A stretch of DNA of 64,000 nt from contig CAZEBR010000001.1 in the NCBI GenBank assembly GCA_964510375.1, forward strand, positions 62,001 through 126,000, given 5' to 3'. The translations under genes were made by a program, and so were the position numbers. How positions within the stretch are numbered: position 1 is the stretch's first letter; every line of letters begins with the position of its first letter. The DNA comes from CAYLJV01 sp964510375. Lineage in GTDB: Archaea; Hadarchaeota; Hadarchaeia; Hadarchaeales; JAGGTB01. The notes below the pieces were generated by a model that had not been told where the DNA came from, ran no database searches, and worked only from the letters and a program-made list of their open reading frames with translations. This document shows positions 46,211 through 54,502 of the stretch, one piece after another.

Positions 46211-46506
46211 AGTCCGCCCCCGGGCTTTCTCTCGGTTCTCCTCTGCTTTTCCACTTCGTCTTTACTTTTAGAACCACTATTTTTCGCTATAAGGGAAAAC
46301 CCGATCAGGACTACCGTCGGGGGGAGCATTGTTATAAACGCTATCACGAAATAGGCTCCTAACGAAATTCCCCCTGCGGACGTGGATTCAAACGTTTCCA
46401 ATATCTGGAGGAATCTATGGTAGAGGCTAATTTCACCAAATAGACCGATTGTACCTATAGCGATGGTGATGTAGCCGATGATATTTGCAATGGTTTTATT
46501 ATCCAT
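46207..46506 (-). CDS. Small two-helix membrane protein
   Basis: This is a 99-residue protein with hydrophobic segments at about 7-27 and 49-72, then a charged tail (SKSKDEVEKQRRTERKPGGGL). It overlaps the end of the TIM-barrel gene by 4 bases, tail to tail. I recognise no family. Confidence 0.55.
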   Translation of the reverse strand: MDNKTIANIIGYITIAIGTIGLFGEISLYHRFLQILETFESTSAGGISLGAYFVIAFITMLPPTVVLIGFSLIAKNSGSKSKDEVEKQRRTERKPGGGL

Positions 46507-46676
46507 CTTTGTTTCCCGATTATATATTTAGAAAAGCGTTCCATAAAAGAAAAAGCTTCGCTATTTTTGCCTCGTTTATCCCGAGCTCATCCATCTATTT
46601 TTGTACGGAATGGAGAAATAGTAATGTGCTAATCGTTTGATTGAAGCTTTCCCTCCGTTTTCCTCCGAAAATGAGA

Positions 46677-47912
46677 TCAAAGCCCGATGATACTTAGTAA
46701 ATGGTTTTCCAATCCGGCAAAGTAAAGCATGACTGGAAACATCAGGCAACCCATGCAGTGAGTCCTTTTTACGTTGAGTGACGGAGGGAGTAGTCCCAAT
46801 GCAGTTGCCGTGACGAGTATTAAAATTCCCCAAAGTCCGGCCGTGTAGAAGCTGAATGCGACGATGCAGACTATCACGGTCAAACACATTTCCTTGTATG
46901 GAAGTCGATCGATGTTTTTAGCTATGAACTTTCCGATTTTTAGGTGCAATACGGATGCTATTCCTCCGGAAAATAGGGCGATCCCCACAATGGAGAGGAG
47001 TTCGGGAGAACCTATACTTATTATCTTGTTTACTGCCACTGCCGCTCCACTGCGAGGTTTTCCTATGGCGTAGAGAGTAACGAAAGAGAGCAAAGCCTTT
47101 CCCGTGTTTACCCCGCTCACACCCACCAAAAAATTTCTTGTTCCTTCGGAGTCGGTGATTGCTTGGGAAAGCACTGTTCCTTGAGCCGGCCCCACGCCGG
47201 GCATAATCCCGGTTATAAAACCGGCTGAGGCACCCGTGAAGATTGGCTTGACGTTGGCGCTTATATCCAAATCTCTTACTGAGAAGTTTTGATCCGGCGG
47301 ACCTCTTCCCGATTTCAGGCTTACAATAAGAACACTCATTCCGAACATTCCGCTAAGTAATGGTACTAGAGCGCCACCTCCAGCGACTAAATTTGAGTTC
47401 AATGTGATGAGACCTAGAAAACCCGATAATAGAAAAATGCCGGCTGAAATTGCGGTTCCTTTGAGACTATCTTCCAAGGAGAACATTGTTATCGCTATCC
47501 CGAGTAGTAGCCAGTGCATGTGAGGTTCTAGGGCGGTGTAGATGATTTTCATTGCTGGGATTAATAGACCCGCTAGAAATGCACTGAGTATCAATGCACC
47601 CAGAGATCCCAGAGCCGTCAGCTGTATTACTTCGTATCCCCTTCCGTCCAGCACGAGTTGGTGAGCTGGCAGTACAGAGAGTGCGGTTTCCTCATTTGGA
47701 ACCCCTAGAAATGTTGAGGGGATAAAATCCAGAAAGGTATGAGTGAGCATCATCGCTACTATCAGAGAACTTGCGTGAAGTGGGGACATAGAGGTACTCA
47801 ATGCGATACTAACGAGTATGGGCGTAAGGTTATTGACGTGAATTCCAGGGATCAACCCGGTAAAAGTCCCGGCGAGAATTCCGATGACAGCGAAACCTAA
47901 AATCTCTATCAT
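46677..47912 (-). CDS. TctA-like (DUF112) archaeal permease
   Basis: This is a 411-residue membrane protein with about 10-12 hydrophobic segments. TGLIPGIHVNNLTPIL and ITGIMPGVGPAQGTVLS are the paired repeats of the tripartite tricarboxylate transporter large subunit family. In archaea such proteins occur without the usual binding protein and small subunit. Its start overlaps the stop of the upstream OB-fold gene by 4 bases (ATGA), so the two are translated together. Substrate unknown. Confidence 0.82.
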   Translation of the reverse strand: MIEILGFAVIGILAGTFTGLIPGIHVNNLTPILVSIALSTSMSPLHASSLIVAMMLTHTFLDFIPSTFLGVPNEETALSVLPAHQLVLDGRGYEVIQLTALGSLGALILSAFLAGLLIPAMKIIYTALEPHMHWLLLGIAITMFSLEDSLKGTAISAGIFLLSGFLGLITLNSNLVAGGGALVPLLSGMFGMSVLIVSLKSGRGPPDQNFSVRDLDISANVKPIFTGASAGFITGIMPGVGPAQGTVLSQAITDSEGTRNFLVGVSGVNTGKALLSFVTLYAIGKPRSGAAVAVNKIISIGSPELLSIVGIALFSGGIASVLHLKIGKFIAKNIDRLPYKEMCLTVIVCIVAFSFYTAGLWGILILVTATALGLLPPSLNVKRTHCMGCLMFPVMLYFAGLENHLLSIIGL

Positions 47913-48592
47913 CTGGTCTCCTCGGGAACAACGAGGTTGTAGGGATCATCGATCACGATTTCAATATTTCCTTTGTACGATTTGACAGTCCCGCACGCCT
48001 TTACCGGTTTGCCGGTATCGAGCGCAGGAAAACTTTTTGATTCTGTGACACTCTTAGGAATGAAGACCTCCAATTCCCCGTTCTTGTCCCTGAGAGTAAT
48101 TATGAGATTTCCTTGTCCTACGGATGTCTTCTTTTCAAGAATGCCTCGCACCCTTAGCGGCTCTCCGATTTCGCTTCGATCTACTTCTGAAACCGTGGTG
48201 GAAGGGGTATTTATTACTGATATTTTGTTAGCATCCGCTGGAACGAGTTCTAACTCCCCATTGTATACCTTTATTTTACCCTTTGCCTGGATTCTATCGA
48301 GCAGTTCTATCTTTTTATCCAAGTTTGATTTGACTCCGGAGAAGATTGGAATTGATATTACTCCGCCCGATTCGTCCTTAACTTTCGTAAATATGTGTCC
48401 GTTGGGGTGGCTTTCCAGGCCGATTACCTGCCCGGATATCTTGCTTTTTAAGCCGACGAAATCGTTATCTATTTTTGAAATGGGAGTGATTTCGGCTTTT
48501 AAGTGAACGGATCCCACGTAAAGGATTATTATGCCTATTATGCAGGAAATCAGGCTCAGCTTGATTAAGGAGTCGTTTTTCAGATTACCCAT
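47909..48592 (-). CDS. Membrane-anchored tandem OB-fold protein
   Basis: This is a 227-residue protein. One N-terminal transmembrane helix (about 10-30, LISCIIGIIILYVGSVHL) is followed by two OB-type beta domains: about 40-125 (SKISGQVIGLESHPNGHIFTKVKD-like) and about 135-225 (LRVRGILEKK and IVIDDPYNL). The OB folds resemble nucleic-acid-binding domains, yet with this topology they would face outward. Start-stop overlap with the TctA-like gene implies a joint function. Confidence 0.75.
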   Translation of the reverse strand: MGNLKNDSLIKLSLISCIIGIIILYVGSVHLKAEITPISKIDNDFVGLKSKISGQVIGLESHPNGHIFTKVKDESGGVISIPIFSGVKSNLDKKIELLDRIQAKGKIKVYNGELELVPADANKISVINTPSTTVSEVDRSEIGEPLRVRGILEKKTSVGQGNLIITLRDKNGELEVFIPKSVTESKSFPALDTGKPVKACGTVKSYKGNIEIVIDDPYNLVVPEETR

Positions 48593-48705
48593 CCGCTTCT
48601 TCTCGCAAGATATTTTTTAAGTAAAAAATTTTTCTTGTTGAACGCCTTGTTCCACCAGTTAACTTACCAATAAACCGGATTCGCCTGACCTTAATTCCCG
48701 GTGAG

Positions 48706-48715
48706 GTTTTATAGG
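48706..48715 (+). promoter_or_regulatory. TATA box of the proteasome beta gene
   Basis: GGTTTTATAG lies about 33 bases before the ATG at 48744. Transcription should begin near 48736, favouring that ATG over the TTG at 48735. Confidence 0.5.
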
Positions 48716-48743
48716 GCTTGGACAAAAAGAAAAGTTGGTTAAG

Positions 48744-49358
48744 ATGGAAGAAGGTTTTCAAGGAACATCGGTCGGTCTCATATATAATGGAGGCGTTGCT
48801 TTGGCCTCCGACACTCGAAATACTGCTAGATACCAGATTAGGAGCAAGAATGTTCGGAAGGTATTCGAGATTCAGAATAATATAGGGGCATCAATTTCGG
48901 GATTGGCCGGCGATGCTCAGAAGCTAGTGGACGTTATGAAGTCCGAGTCTAATTTATATAGAATTCGAAAGGATAAGACGATTCAACCAAAGAGTCTGGC
49001 TAGGTTAACCTCCAACATATTTCACTCTCAGAGGATGTTTCCCTACATTGTCTCGTTGATACTGGGTGGCTACGGTCTCGAAGGTCCGAAACTTTATTTC
49101 CTCGATCCGGCTGGGGGACAGTTGGAGGAGGAAAGATTCGCCGCTGGTGGTACTGGTTCGTCCGTTGCATACGGTGTGCTTGAGCAAAACTATGAGGAAG
49201 GAATAGATAGTGATGCCGGATTGAAGTTAGCCGCTCAATCTATTCAGCAAGCCATAGAAAGGGATGCTGCTTCCGGGGATGGAGTAATAATCGCCAAAGT
49301 AGATGAGGACGGTTACCAGGAAATATCCGATGAGGAAGTCGGGGACTATCTCAAGTAA
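48744..49358 (+). CDS. psmB: Proteasome beta subunit with altered Thr1 region
   Basis: This is a 204-residue Ntn-fold subunit of the 20S proteasome. Conserved: Asp at canonical position 17 (VALASDTR), Lys33 (NVRKVFEI), GGTGSSVAYGVLE, and RDAASGDG with Asp166 and Ser169. The maturation site is odd. Archaeal subunits read G-TTT-VG, with Thr1 freed by cleavage after Gly. Here the sequence is F-Q-G-T-S-VG, so counting back from Asp17 puts Gly7 at position 1 and Thr8 at position 2. It may be inactive or use a shifted Thr. The propeptide is very short. Confidence 0.88.
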   Translation: MEEGFQGTSVGLIYNGGVALASDTRNTARYQIRSKNVRKVFEIQNNIGASISGLAGDAQKLVDVMKSESNLYRIRKDKTIQPKSLARLTSNIFHSQRMFPYIVSLILGGYGLEGPKLYFLDPAGGQLEEERFAAGGTGSSVAYGVLEQNYEEGIDSDAGLKLAAQSIQQAIERDAASGDGVIIAKVDEDGYQEISDEEVGDYLK

Positions 49359-49518
49359 GTTGTATATTTAGATCTTTGAATTAAACCAAATTTTTCCTGA
49401 ATCTGAATTCAACCGTATTGAGATATACGAATTTTCCGCGCCCAACAGGTCCTGATGACCCGGCTATTCGAAAGTCTTAAACCTACATACTTGTTATTTG
49501 GTTTTAAGTGAGAAAAAG

Positions 49519-50232
49519 ATGTCTGATAGAGAGGAAATATCAGAAATGTTGGAATCGGTTCTGGAAGAAGGAAGGAATGTTTTAACCGAATACGAATCCA
49601 AGCGGGTTTTGTCCAACTGGGACATTAACGTGGCCGAAACTAGGCTCGTGACAGATAAGCTTGATGCTGTAGATGCCGCGAGGGAGTTAAAATACCCGGT
49701 CGTGATGAAGATTTGTTCTCCCGATATAAGGAGTAAGAAAGAGATAGGTTGCGTTCGTACCGGCCTTTCTTCCGAGATAGAGGTTCGTCAGGCTTATGAC
49801 GATATAATTTCGGAGGCCAAGATGTATGATGAAAACGCCGATATACACGGCGTTATAGTTCAGGAGTACGTTCCAGACGCTAAAGAGGTCGTAATGGGTG
49901 TAATTCGGGATAGGTCCTTCGGCCCGACGGTAAAGTTCGGACTTGGTGGGATATGGCTGGAAATACTCGAGGATGTAAGTTACAAATTGGCACCGGTATC
50001 CGAGGAAGAAGCGGAGGATATGATTGAGGAGATCGATGGATATCCCGTTCTTTCGGGGGTAGAGGGCGATAATCCCGTGAATTTCGACTCACTAGTGGAC
50101 ATAATTAAAAAAATGAGCGAGATTCCGATAGAGTACGGACTCATATCTGAGGTCGATTTGGACCCGGTATTCTCCTCCGAGAAAGAAGCCATAGTTATAG
50201 ATGCCGAAATGACTCTAAAGGAAATGGCCTGA
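49519..50232 (+). CDS. Acetyl-CoA synthetase (ADP-forming) beta subunit-like ATP-grasp protein
   Basis: This is a 237-residue protein matching the separate beta chain of archaeal ADP-forming acyl-CoA synthetases. NVLTEYESKRVLSNWDI is the start, KYPVVMKICSPDIRSKKEIG the ATP-grasp strand, VIVQEYVPDAKEVVMGVIRD follows, and the end has SEVDLDPVFSS. The alpha chain is not adjacent; the fused protein at 23306 has both halves. It may pair with an alpha chain outside the window. ATG at 49519 is chosen over the TTG at 49498. Confidence 0.85.
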   Translation: MSDREEISEMLESVLEEGRNVLTEYESKRVLSNWDINVAETRLVTDKLDAVDAARELKYPVVMKICSPDIRSKKEIGCVRTGLSSEIEVRQAYDDIISEAKMYDENADIHGVIVQEYVPDAKEVVMGVIRDRSFGPTVKFGLGGIWLEILEDVSYKLAPVSEEEAEDMIEEIDGYPVLSGVEGDNPVNFDSLVDIIKKMSEIPIEYGLISEVDLDPVFSSEKEAIVIDAEMTLKEMA

Positions 50233-50278
50233 AAACTTTTGCGTTTTTAATTTTGTCGATTAGAAAGTATTCGTAGAA

Positions 50279-50491
50279 CTAAAAATCCATTTCTTTTACG
50301 GCTTCTCTAATATGTCTCCTTCGGACGGTTTTTAGGCCTTCGTTTTCGGCTTTTCTGACTGCTTCCTTGGCTATTTTCTCGCCGCGCGATTCGAGGACGG
50401 CTCTGAGCTCGACAGACGCATCTTTTGAGACTCGATCATTTCCCATCATTCGTATAAGTCGATCCATACTGGCTAGAGAAAGCTCAGACAT
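50279..50491 (-). CDS. Archaeal histone 2 (divergent)
   Basis: This is a 70-residue histone fold: LASMDRLIRMMGNDRVSKDASVELRAVLESRGEKIAKEAVRKAENEGLKTVRRRHIREA. Compared with histone 1 it lacks the usual HAGRK loop (ENEGLKTV instead) and has a more basic C-terminal end. It is probably able to form heterodimers with histone 1. It is a lone gene on the minus strand. Confidence 0.9.
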   Translation of the reverse strand: MSELSLASMDRLIRMMGNDRVSKDASVELRAVLESRGEKIAKEAVRKAENEGLKTVRRRHIREAVKEMDF

Positions 50492-50644
50492 ATTTACCCC
50501 TCTTTTAGGATTTATTCCGACTTTTCGTATTTATTTGTTTTTATTTCTTACATCAATTCTTTGAGAATGTTTTAAACCTCGTCGTTTTGATTATCTGATA
50601 AGTTTTTTATCCCTTCACGGATCAATTTCTTGACAAGGTGATGG

Positions 50645-51988
50645 ATGCTGGCGACCACTCTTGTAGAGAACGGCTTAATTCTGACCATGGATCAGGACCG
50701 GAGGGTTATTGAGGGCTCGGTTCTCATCGAGGGAAGTGAGATCAAGAAGGTCGGTGATTTTGATGCGGAAAGTGCCGAGAGGGTAATCGATGCCGAAGGT
50801 AAAATTGTTATGCCTGGTTTGGTCTGCACTCATACTCGTCCTTATCGCATTCTACTCCAAGCAGCTTCGTTGAACAATAACGGTTATTCCGATTATATGC
50901 AGGTACTACAGAACGTTGAGTGGCCCATGGATGAGGAACTGTCGGCGGATGACACCTATGCCGGTACTCTTGCGGCTTGTTTGAACTTTATCAAATCCGG
51001 TGTCACCTTTATTTCATGTGTTCACTCCAGTCAAGAGGACATCGGGAAGTCTCTCGACCAAGTACTTTCCGCTTTAGAGGATTCCGGACTTAGAGGGATT
51101 ATTGGCTTTGAGGCTACCGAAAGGCACACCAGAGCTCAGGGAGCCAGAGGTATGAGGGAAAATATACGATTTTTGGAGAATCTTCAGAAGAGGGATGTTG
51201 CAGAACGCAAGATAGAGGGCATGGTTCCTCTGGGCTTGTCCATTAACGTTTCGGATGAATTGCTCAGGCACGGTAACAGAGTATCGAATAGGTTTGATGT
51301 TCCGATGGTTATCCCGTCGGGCAAGGGGAAAGTGGATCATTATCATAACTTGGAGAAGTTTGGAAAGCGTACTATCGAAAGATTCAGAGATTTGAACATC
51401 CTTTCTTCAGATACTGTCCTAACTCATTGTCTCGATTTAAGCGAAGATGAGATGTCCATTATCGATAGAGTCGGGGCCAAGGTTTCACACGATCCGATTG
51501 GTGATTCTCTCAATTCCCTTGGAGTGGCTCCCGTTCCGGCGATGAGAAAGCTCGGTATAAGCGTGGGGATAGGAAATGACGGATACTGTTTCGACGGATT
51601 CAGAAATCTCCGTTACATGCACCTTCTCCATAAGCTCAATTCGGGTAATCGGCTGACGACTTCCTCCATGGAAGCGTTAGAAATGGCTACACGGGAGGGA
51701 GCCAAGCTGTATGGAAATGAGGATAAAATCGGTTCTGTTGAACCTGGAAAGAAAGCGGATCTGGTTGTTGTTGACTCCTCGAATTTACCCACGCCGGTGA
51801 CGAGGAAGAATGCTCCCAAACATATTATATGTGCTGCGGGCCGAAGTGACGTGGAAACGGTTATGGTTGGCGGTGAAATCCTCATGAAAAACGGAAGAAT
51901 AAAAACGTTGGATGAGAAAAGGGTCATAGAAAAATCTAAACAATCGGCGGAGAAAATATGGAAGAGTTTGAAGGGATTAAGAAGGTGA
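50645..51988 (+). CDS. SsnA-like amidohydrolase with altered metal site
   Basis: This is a 447-residue amidohydrolase-fold protein close to SsnA/chlorohydrolase types (MPGLVCTHTRPY, SDYMQVLQNVEWPMDEELS, HCLDLSEDEM, GVAPVPAMRKLG, GIGNDGYCFDG). Two metal ligands normally seen are gone: the H-x-H reads H-T-R, and the middle H-x-x-E region reads MVIPSGKGKVDHYH. The later His and Asp are kept. It may bind metal differently or have lost hydrolase activity. It sits 6 bases before the DHODH-like gene, as in bacterial ssnA clusters with pyrimidine or purine oxidoreductases. Confidence 0.82.
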   Translation: MLATTLVENGLILTMDQDRRVIEGSVLIEGSEIKKVGDFDAESAERVIDAEGKIVMPGLVCTHTRPYRILLQAASLNNNGYSDYMQVLQNVEWPMDEELSADDTYAGTLAACLNFIKSGVTFISCVHSSQEDIGKSLDQVLSALEDSGLRGIIGFEATERHTRAQGARGMRENIRFLENLQKRDVAERKIEGMVPLGLSINVSDELLRHGNRVSNRFDVPMVIPSGKGKVDHYHNLEKFGKRTIERFRDLNILSSDTVLTHCLDLSEDEMSIIDRVGAKVSHDPIGDSLNSLGVAPVPAMRKLGISVGIGNDGYCFDGFRNLRYMHLLHKLNSGNRLTTSSMEALEMATREGAKLYGNEDKIGSVEPGKKADLVVVDSSNLPTPVTRKNAPKHIICAAGRSDVETVMVGGEILMKNGRIKTLDEKRVIEKSKQSAEKIWKSLKGLRR

Positions 51989-51994
51989 ATCAAG

Positions 51995-53083
51995 ATGGCT
52001 AGACTATCGACCGAATTTGCAGGGCTGGAATTGAGAAATCCTCTAATGCCCGCCGTCGGGCCTATAGGCAGGGACGGAAGTGCCCTTCTAGAGGCAGCAA
52101 ATAAGGGTGCAGGCGCCCTTGTTTCTAAAACCGTGAGCACCGAACCTGCTCAGGACCCTAGGCCAAACATGGCTAAAATTGGGGATAGTCTCGTAAATGC
52201 AATGCTCTGGTCGGAGATTCCTCTTGAGCAGTGGATTGAGAAAGAATATCCTAAAGCTTTGGAGGCCGAACTTCCCCTTATCGCTAGCGTTGGATTTACT
52301 CCCGAACAGGTCGGAGAGGTAGCTCCTAAGGTGGCCGATGTGGGAGTAGATGCCATCGAGCTTTCTACCCGACATTTCTTGGATGATTCCTCCTCAATAG
52401 TAGAAGCCCTTGAGGTTGCAAAAGAGGATGTAGATATTCCCGTATTTGTCAAGCTTGGAATTGAAAGGGATAACCTAGCGGGACTTTCTCAAGAGCTGGA
52501 AGAGGCTGGGGCTGATGGAATCGTTGCTATCAATCCTGTCGGACCGACCTTAAACGTGGAGGTAAACACGGAAAAACCCATAATGGGTAGCGAGAAGGGC
52601 AGAGGATGGCTTTCAGGTTCGGCTATTAAACCTCTGGCTTTGAGAGCTGTTGCTGACATCGCGAGTGCCGTCGACATCCCTGTGGTAGGCACCGGGGGTA
52701 TCAGCGACGAGCGAGATGTTGCGGAATTTATCATGGTCGGAGCTTCCGCAGTTCAAATTAGCAGTGTCGCGGTCATTAGGGGAACTAAAGTGTTCGGGCT
52801 CATAGCCGATAATCTTAGTAAGTTTATGAATGCGAGAGGATACGATACCATAGAGGAAATGAGAGGAGTTTCTCTGAAACATTTGCCCGACGAGCCGATC
52901 AGGACTACGGCGGAACAACCCCAAATTTTGACTTCCAAGTGTGAAGGAAGTAGCTTATGTAAGAAATACTGTCCTTACGACGCGGTAAAGATTGTTGGCG
53001 GGACCGCACGGATTAACTCTGCTCGATGTACCGGATGTGGCCTCTGTGTATCCGTTTGTCCAAATAATGCAATCCGCTTTTAA
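51995..53083 (+). CDS. Dihydroorotate/dihydropyrimidine dehydrogenase-like flavoprotein with ferredoxin tail
   Basis: This is a 362-residue protein. The barrel domain has the DHODH start STEFAGLELRNPLMPAVGP, NPVGPTLNVEV, and the FMN phosphate site VVGTGGISDERDVAEFIMVGAS. The tail from about 310 carries two iron-sulfur motifs: the second is complete (CTGCGLCVSVCP), while the first reads CEGSSLCKKYCP, missing its second Cys, so a 3Fe-4S cluster is possible. The usual active-site Cys/Ser loop is replaced by STRHFLDDSSS. Co-transcribed with the amidohydrolase; substrate unknown. Confidence 0.82.
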   Translation: MARLSTEFAGLELRNPLMPAVGPIGRDGSALLEAANKGAGALVSKTVSTEPAQDPRPNMAKIGDSLVNAMLWSEIPLEQWIEKEYPKALEAELPLIASVGFTPEQVGEVAPKVADVGVDAIELSTRHFLDDSSSIVEALEVAKEDVDIPVFVKLGIERDNLAGLSQELEEAGADGIVAINPVGPTLNVEVNTEKPIMGSEKGRGWLSGSAIKPLALRAVADIASAVDIPVVGTGGISDERDVAEFIMVGASAVQISSVAVIRGTKVFGLIADNLSKFMNARGYDTIEEMRGVSLKHLPDEPIRTTAEQPQILTSKCEGSSLCKKYCPYDAVKIVGGTARINSARCTGCGLCVSVCPNNAIRF

Positions 53084-53134
53084 TACAAGGAGTATTAAAC
53101 CTTAAGAAACTAATTTCTTCTGGTGACTTAAAAG

Positions 53135-53734
53135 TTGCCTTGGATTTGGATAAGCATACTGTTGGTTGCCGTCGTGGTAGGTCTGATAATTTGGATTTAT
53201 TACTCGGGCGGAGGCACCCTGAAGGCTAGGGAACTAAAGGAGGAAGTCGAGAAGTTAGAAGAAGAAAACCGACTGCTGAAGGAGACAAATGACACTCTCC
53301 GTTCCGGGCTAGATTCCAATACCGAAAGTAGCATGCGCCTTATTGGCAGGGTAAATATGCTCGTGAAAAACTTGGTCAGGGTGAAGGAGGCGTTAAAGGG
53401 GTCAAATAGAGCTCGCGAGTTTATAGAAGCGGAGTATGAAAACGAGATAGGTCCGCAGCTGATTCGGGAAATATTCTCAGAGGAAGAGAATATCCATATA
53501 TTAATGAAGAGGAAACTCGCCAATGAAATTTTTGTGGGCGATATAGGCAGGGATATACTGAATGCCATTAACGAGGGGAAGGGTACAAAGGAAGCCTTCG
53601 TCGAAGCTGGAGTTCCGATAAAGGTGGGCAACGAACGACTGAAAGTCCTTAAAGAGGCAGGTTATCTCGATAATAAGCTTAACCTTACCGAGTGGGGAGG
53701 CGAGGCCTTGGAGAAAACCGATTTTGATTTATAG
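53135..53734 (+). CDS. Membrane-anchored coiled-coil protein
   Basis: This is a 199-residue protein. Residues 3-24 are a transmembrane helix, 30-65 a coiled coil (LKARELKEEVEKLEEENRLLKE), and about 70-115 further helix. Residues 120-195 look like a compact helical domain with a winged-helix flavour (NERLKVLKEAGYLDNKLNLTEWGGEAL). The start is TTG with GGTGA before it. It follows the ferredoxin gene by 51 bases and may share its transcript. I recognise no family. Confidence 0.6.
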   Translation: MPWIWISILLVAVVVGLIIWIYYSGGGTLKARELKEEVEKLEEENRLLKETNDTLRSGLDSNTESSMRLIGRVNMLVKNLVRVKEALKGSNRAREFIEAEYENEIGPQLIREIFSEEENIHILMKRKLANEIFVGDIGRDILNAINEGKGTKEAFVEAGVPIKVGNERLKVLKEAGYLDNKLNLTEWGGEALEKTDFDL

Positions 53735-54054
53735 ATCCTCTTTCTCTCTCTTTTGAGGAAAAACTCCTATCATCCGCCACCATATTTCAATTGCAGTTCC
53801 GGAAGATAGGATACCTAGGTTCCTCCGGCCCGATCCCCTAAGTGCCTCAGATACCGGCTTTGTAGAAATAATTCGTAAGTCAGCTAGATTTTTATTATTT
53901 TACAAGGGATTTTATTTGAATTTAATCTATCCTATCACCGAAATACAGCTTAAACATTTCATTTTTCTGACTTTAGGTTCGAGGAGATTCTCTTTCTGTG
54001 TCTGGAGTGGCAAAAGTATTTAGTCATGATCTAGAAGTTTAATTGGGGGTCTGA
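53735..54054. other. Intergenic region of about 320 bases
   Basis: No coding frame of note. An imperfect inverted repeat (CCGGAAGATAGG ... CTAGGTTCCTCCGG, about 53799-53830) could fold as a hairpin. The right half is AT-rich and should hold the promoter of the zinc-ribbon gene. Confidence 0.4.
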
Positions 54055-54471
54055 ATGGGAAGAGATAACTTCCTATGCGTCAAGTGTGGGGGATATCGAT
54101 ACACTCCCTCTCCATTATGTCGTAGCTGTCGAGAGGAAGAAGCAGAAAACTTGAAATTTCCGGATAGCTGTCCTTGGTCGAAAGGTGATAGTCTTGAAAT
54201 GGGATTTCCGTGTGGCTCCAGATACGTAGACCTCGGGGAGAACGGAGAAATTCTTCAATACGTTCCGGGGAGTATACTGAAGGAGCTCAACGAAGAAGAA
54301 AGCATCGACATGGGCTTTGAAAGTGGCGACTTGGTAAGAGAAAAACTCCGTGAAATCGTGGCTTCGGAAACCGAAACGCGCGATTACGACCAGTTGACCG
54401 CTAAATGTTTGGACTGTCCGGAAGCTGACTGGGATGAGTTCGCGGGAAGAATGAGTCAGGAAATATCTTGA
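54055..54471 (+). CDS. Zinc-ribbon-type Cys-rich protein
   Basis: This is a 138-residue protein. The N-terminus has a four-Cys zinc ribbon: CVKCGGYRYTPSPLCRSC. Further Cys lie in SCPWSK, FPCGS, and a CLDCPEADWDEF segment near the end, so a second metal site is possible. The middle is acidic and helical. No catalytic motif is seen. It probably binds nucleic acid or acts as a partner protein. Confidence 0.6.
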   Translation: MGRDNFLCVKCGGYRYTPSPLCRSCREEEAENLKFPDSCPWSKGDSLEMGFPCGSRYVDLGENGEILQYVPGSILKELNEEESIDMGFESGDLVREKLREIVASETETRDYDQLTAKCLDCPEADWDEFAGRMSQEIS

Positions 54472-54502
54472 AGTAGCTTGGCGCAGTTTCGTCGAGAGCG
54501 AA

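Noticed and set aside
46576..46887. A 103-codon minus-strand frame at the end of the permease gene
   Set aside because: It overlaps the membrane segments of the permease in another frame and has no start signal or domain.
53735..54054. A tRNA or stable RNA gene in the gap
   Set aside because: A weak hairpin is present, but no T-arm consensus, acceptor stem pairing or other tRNA trait was found.
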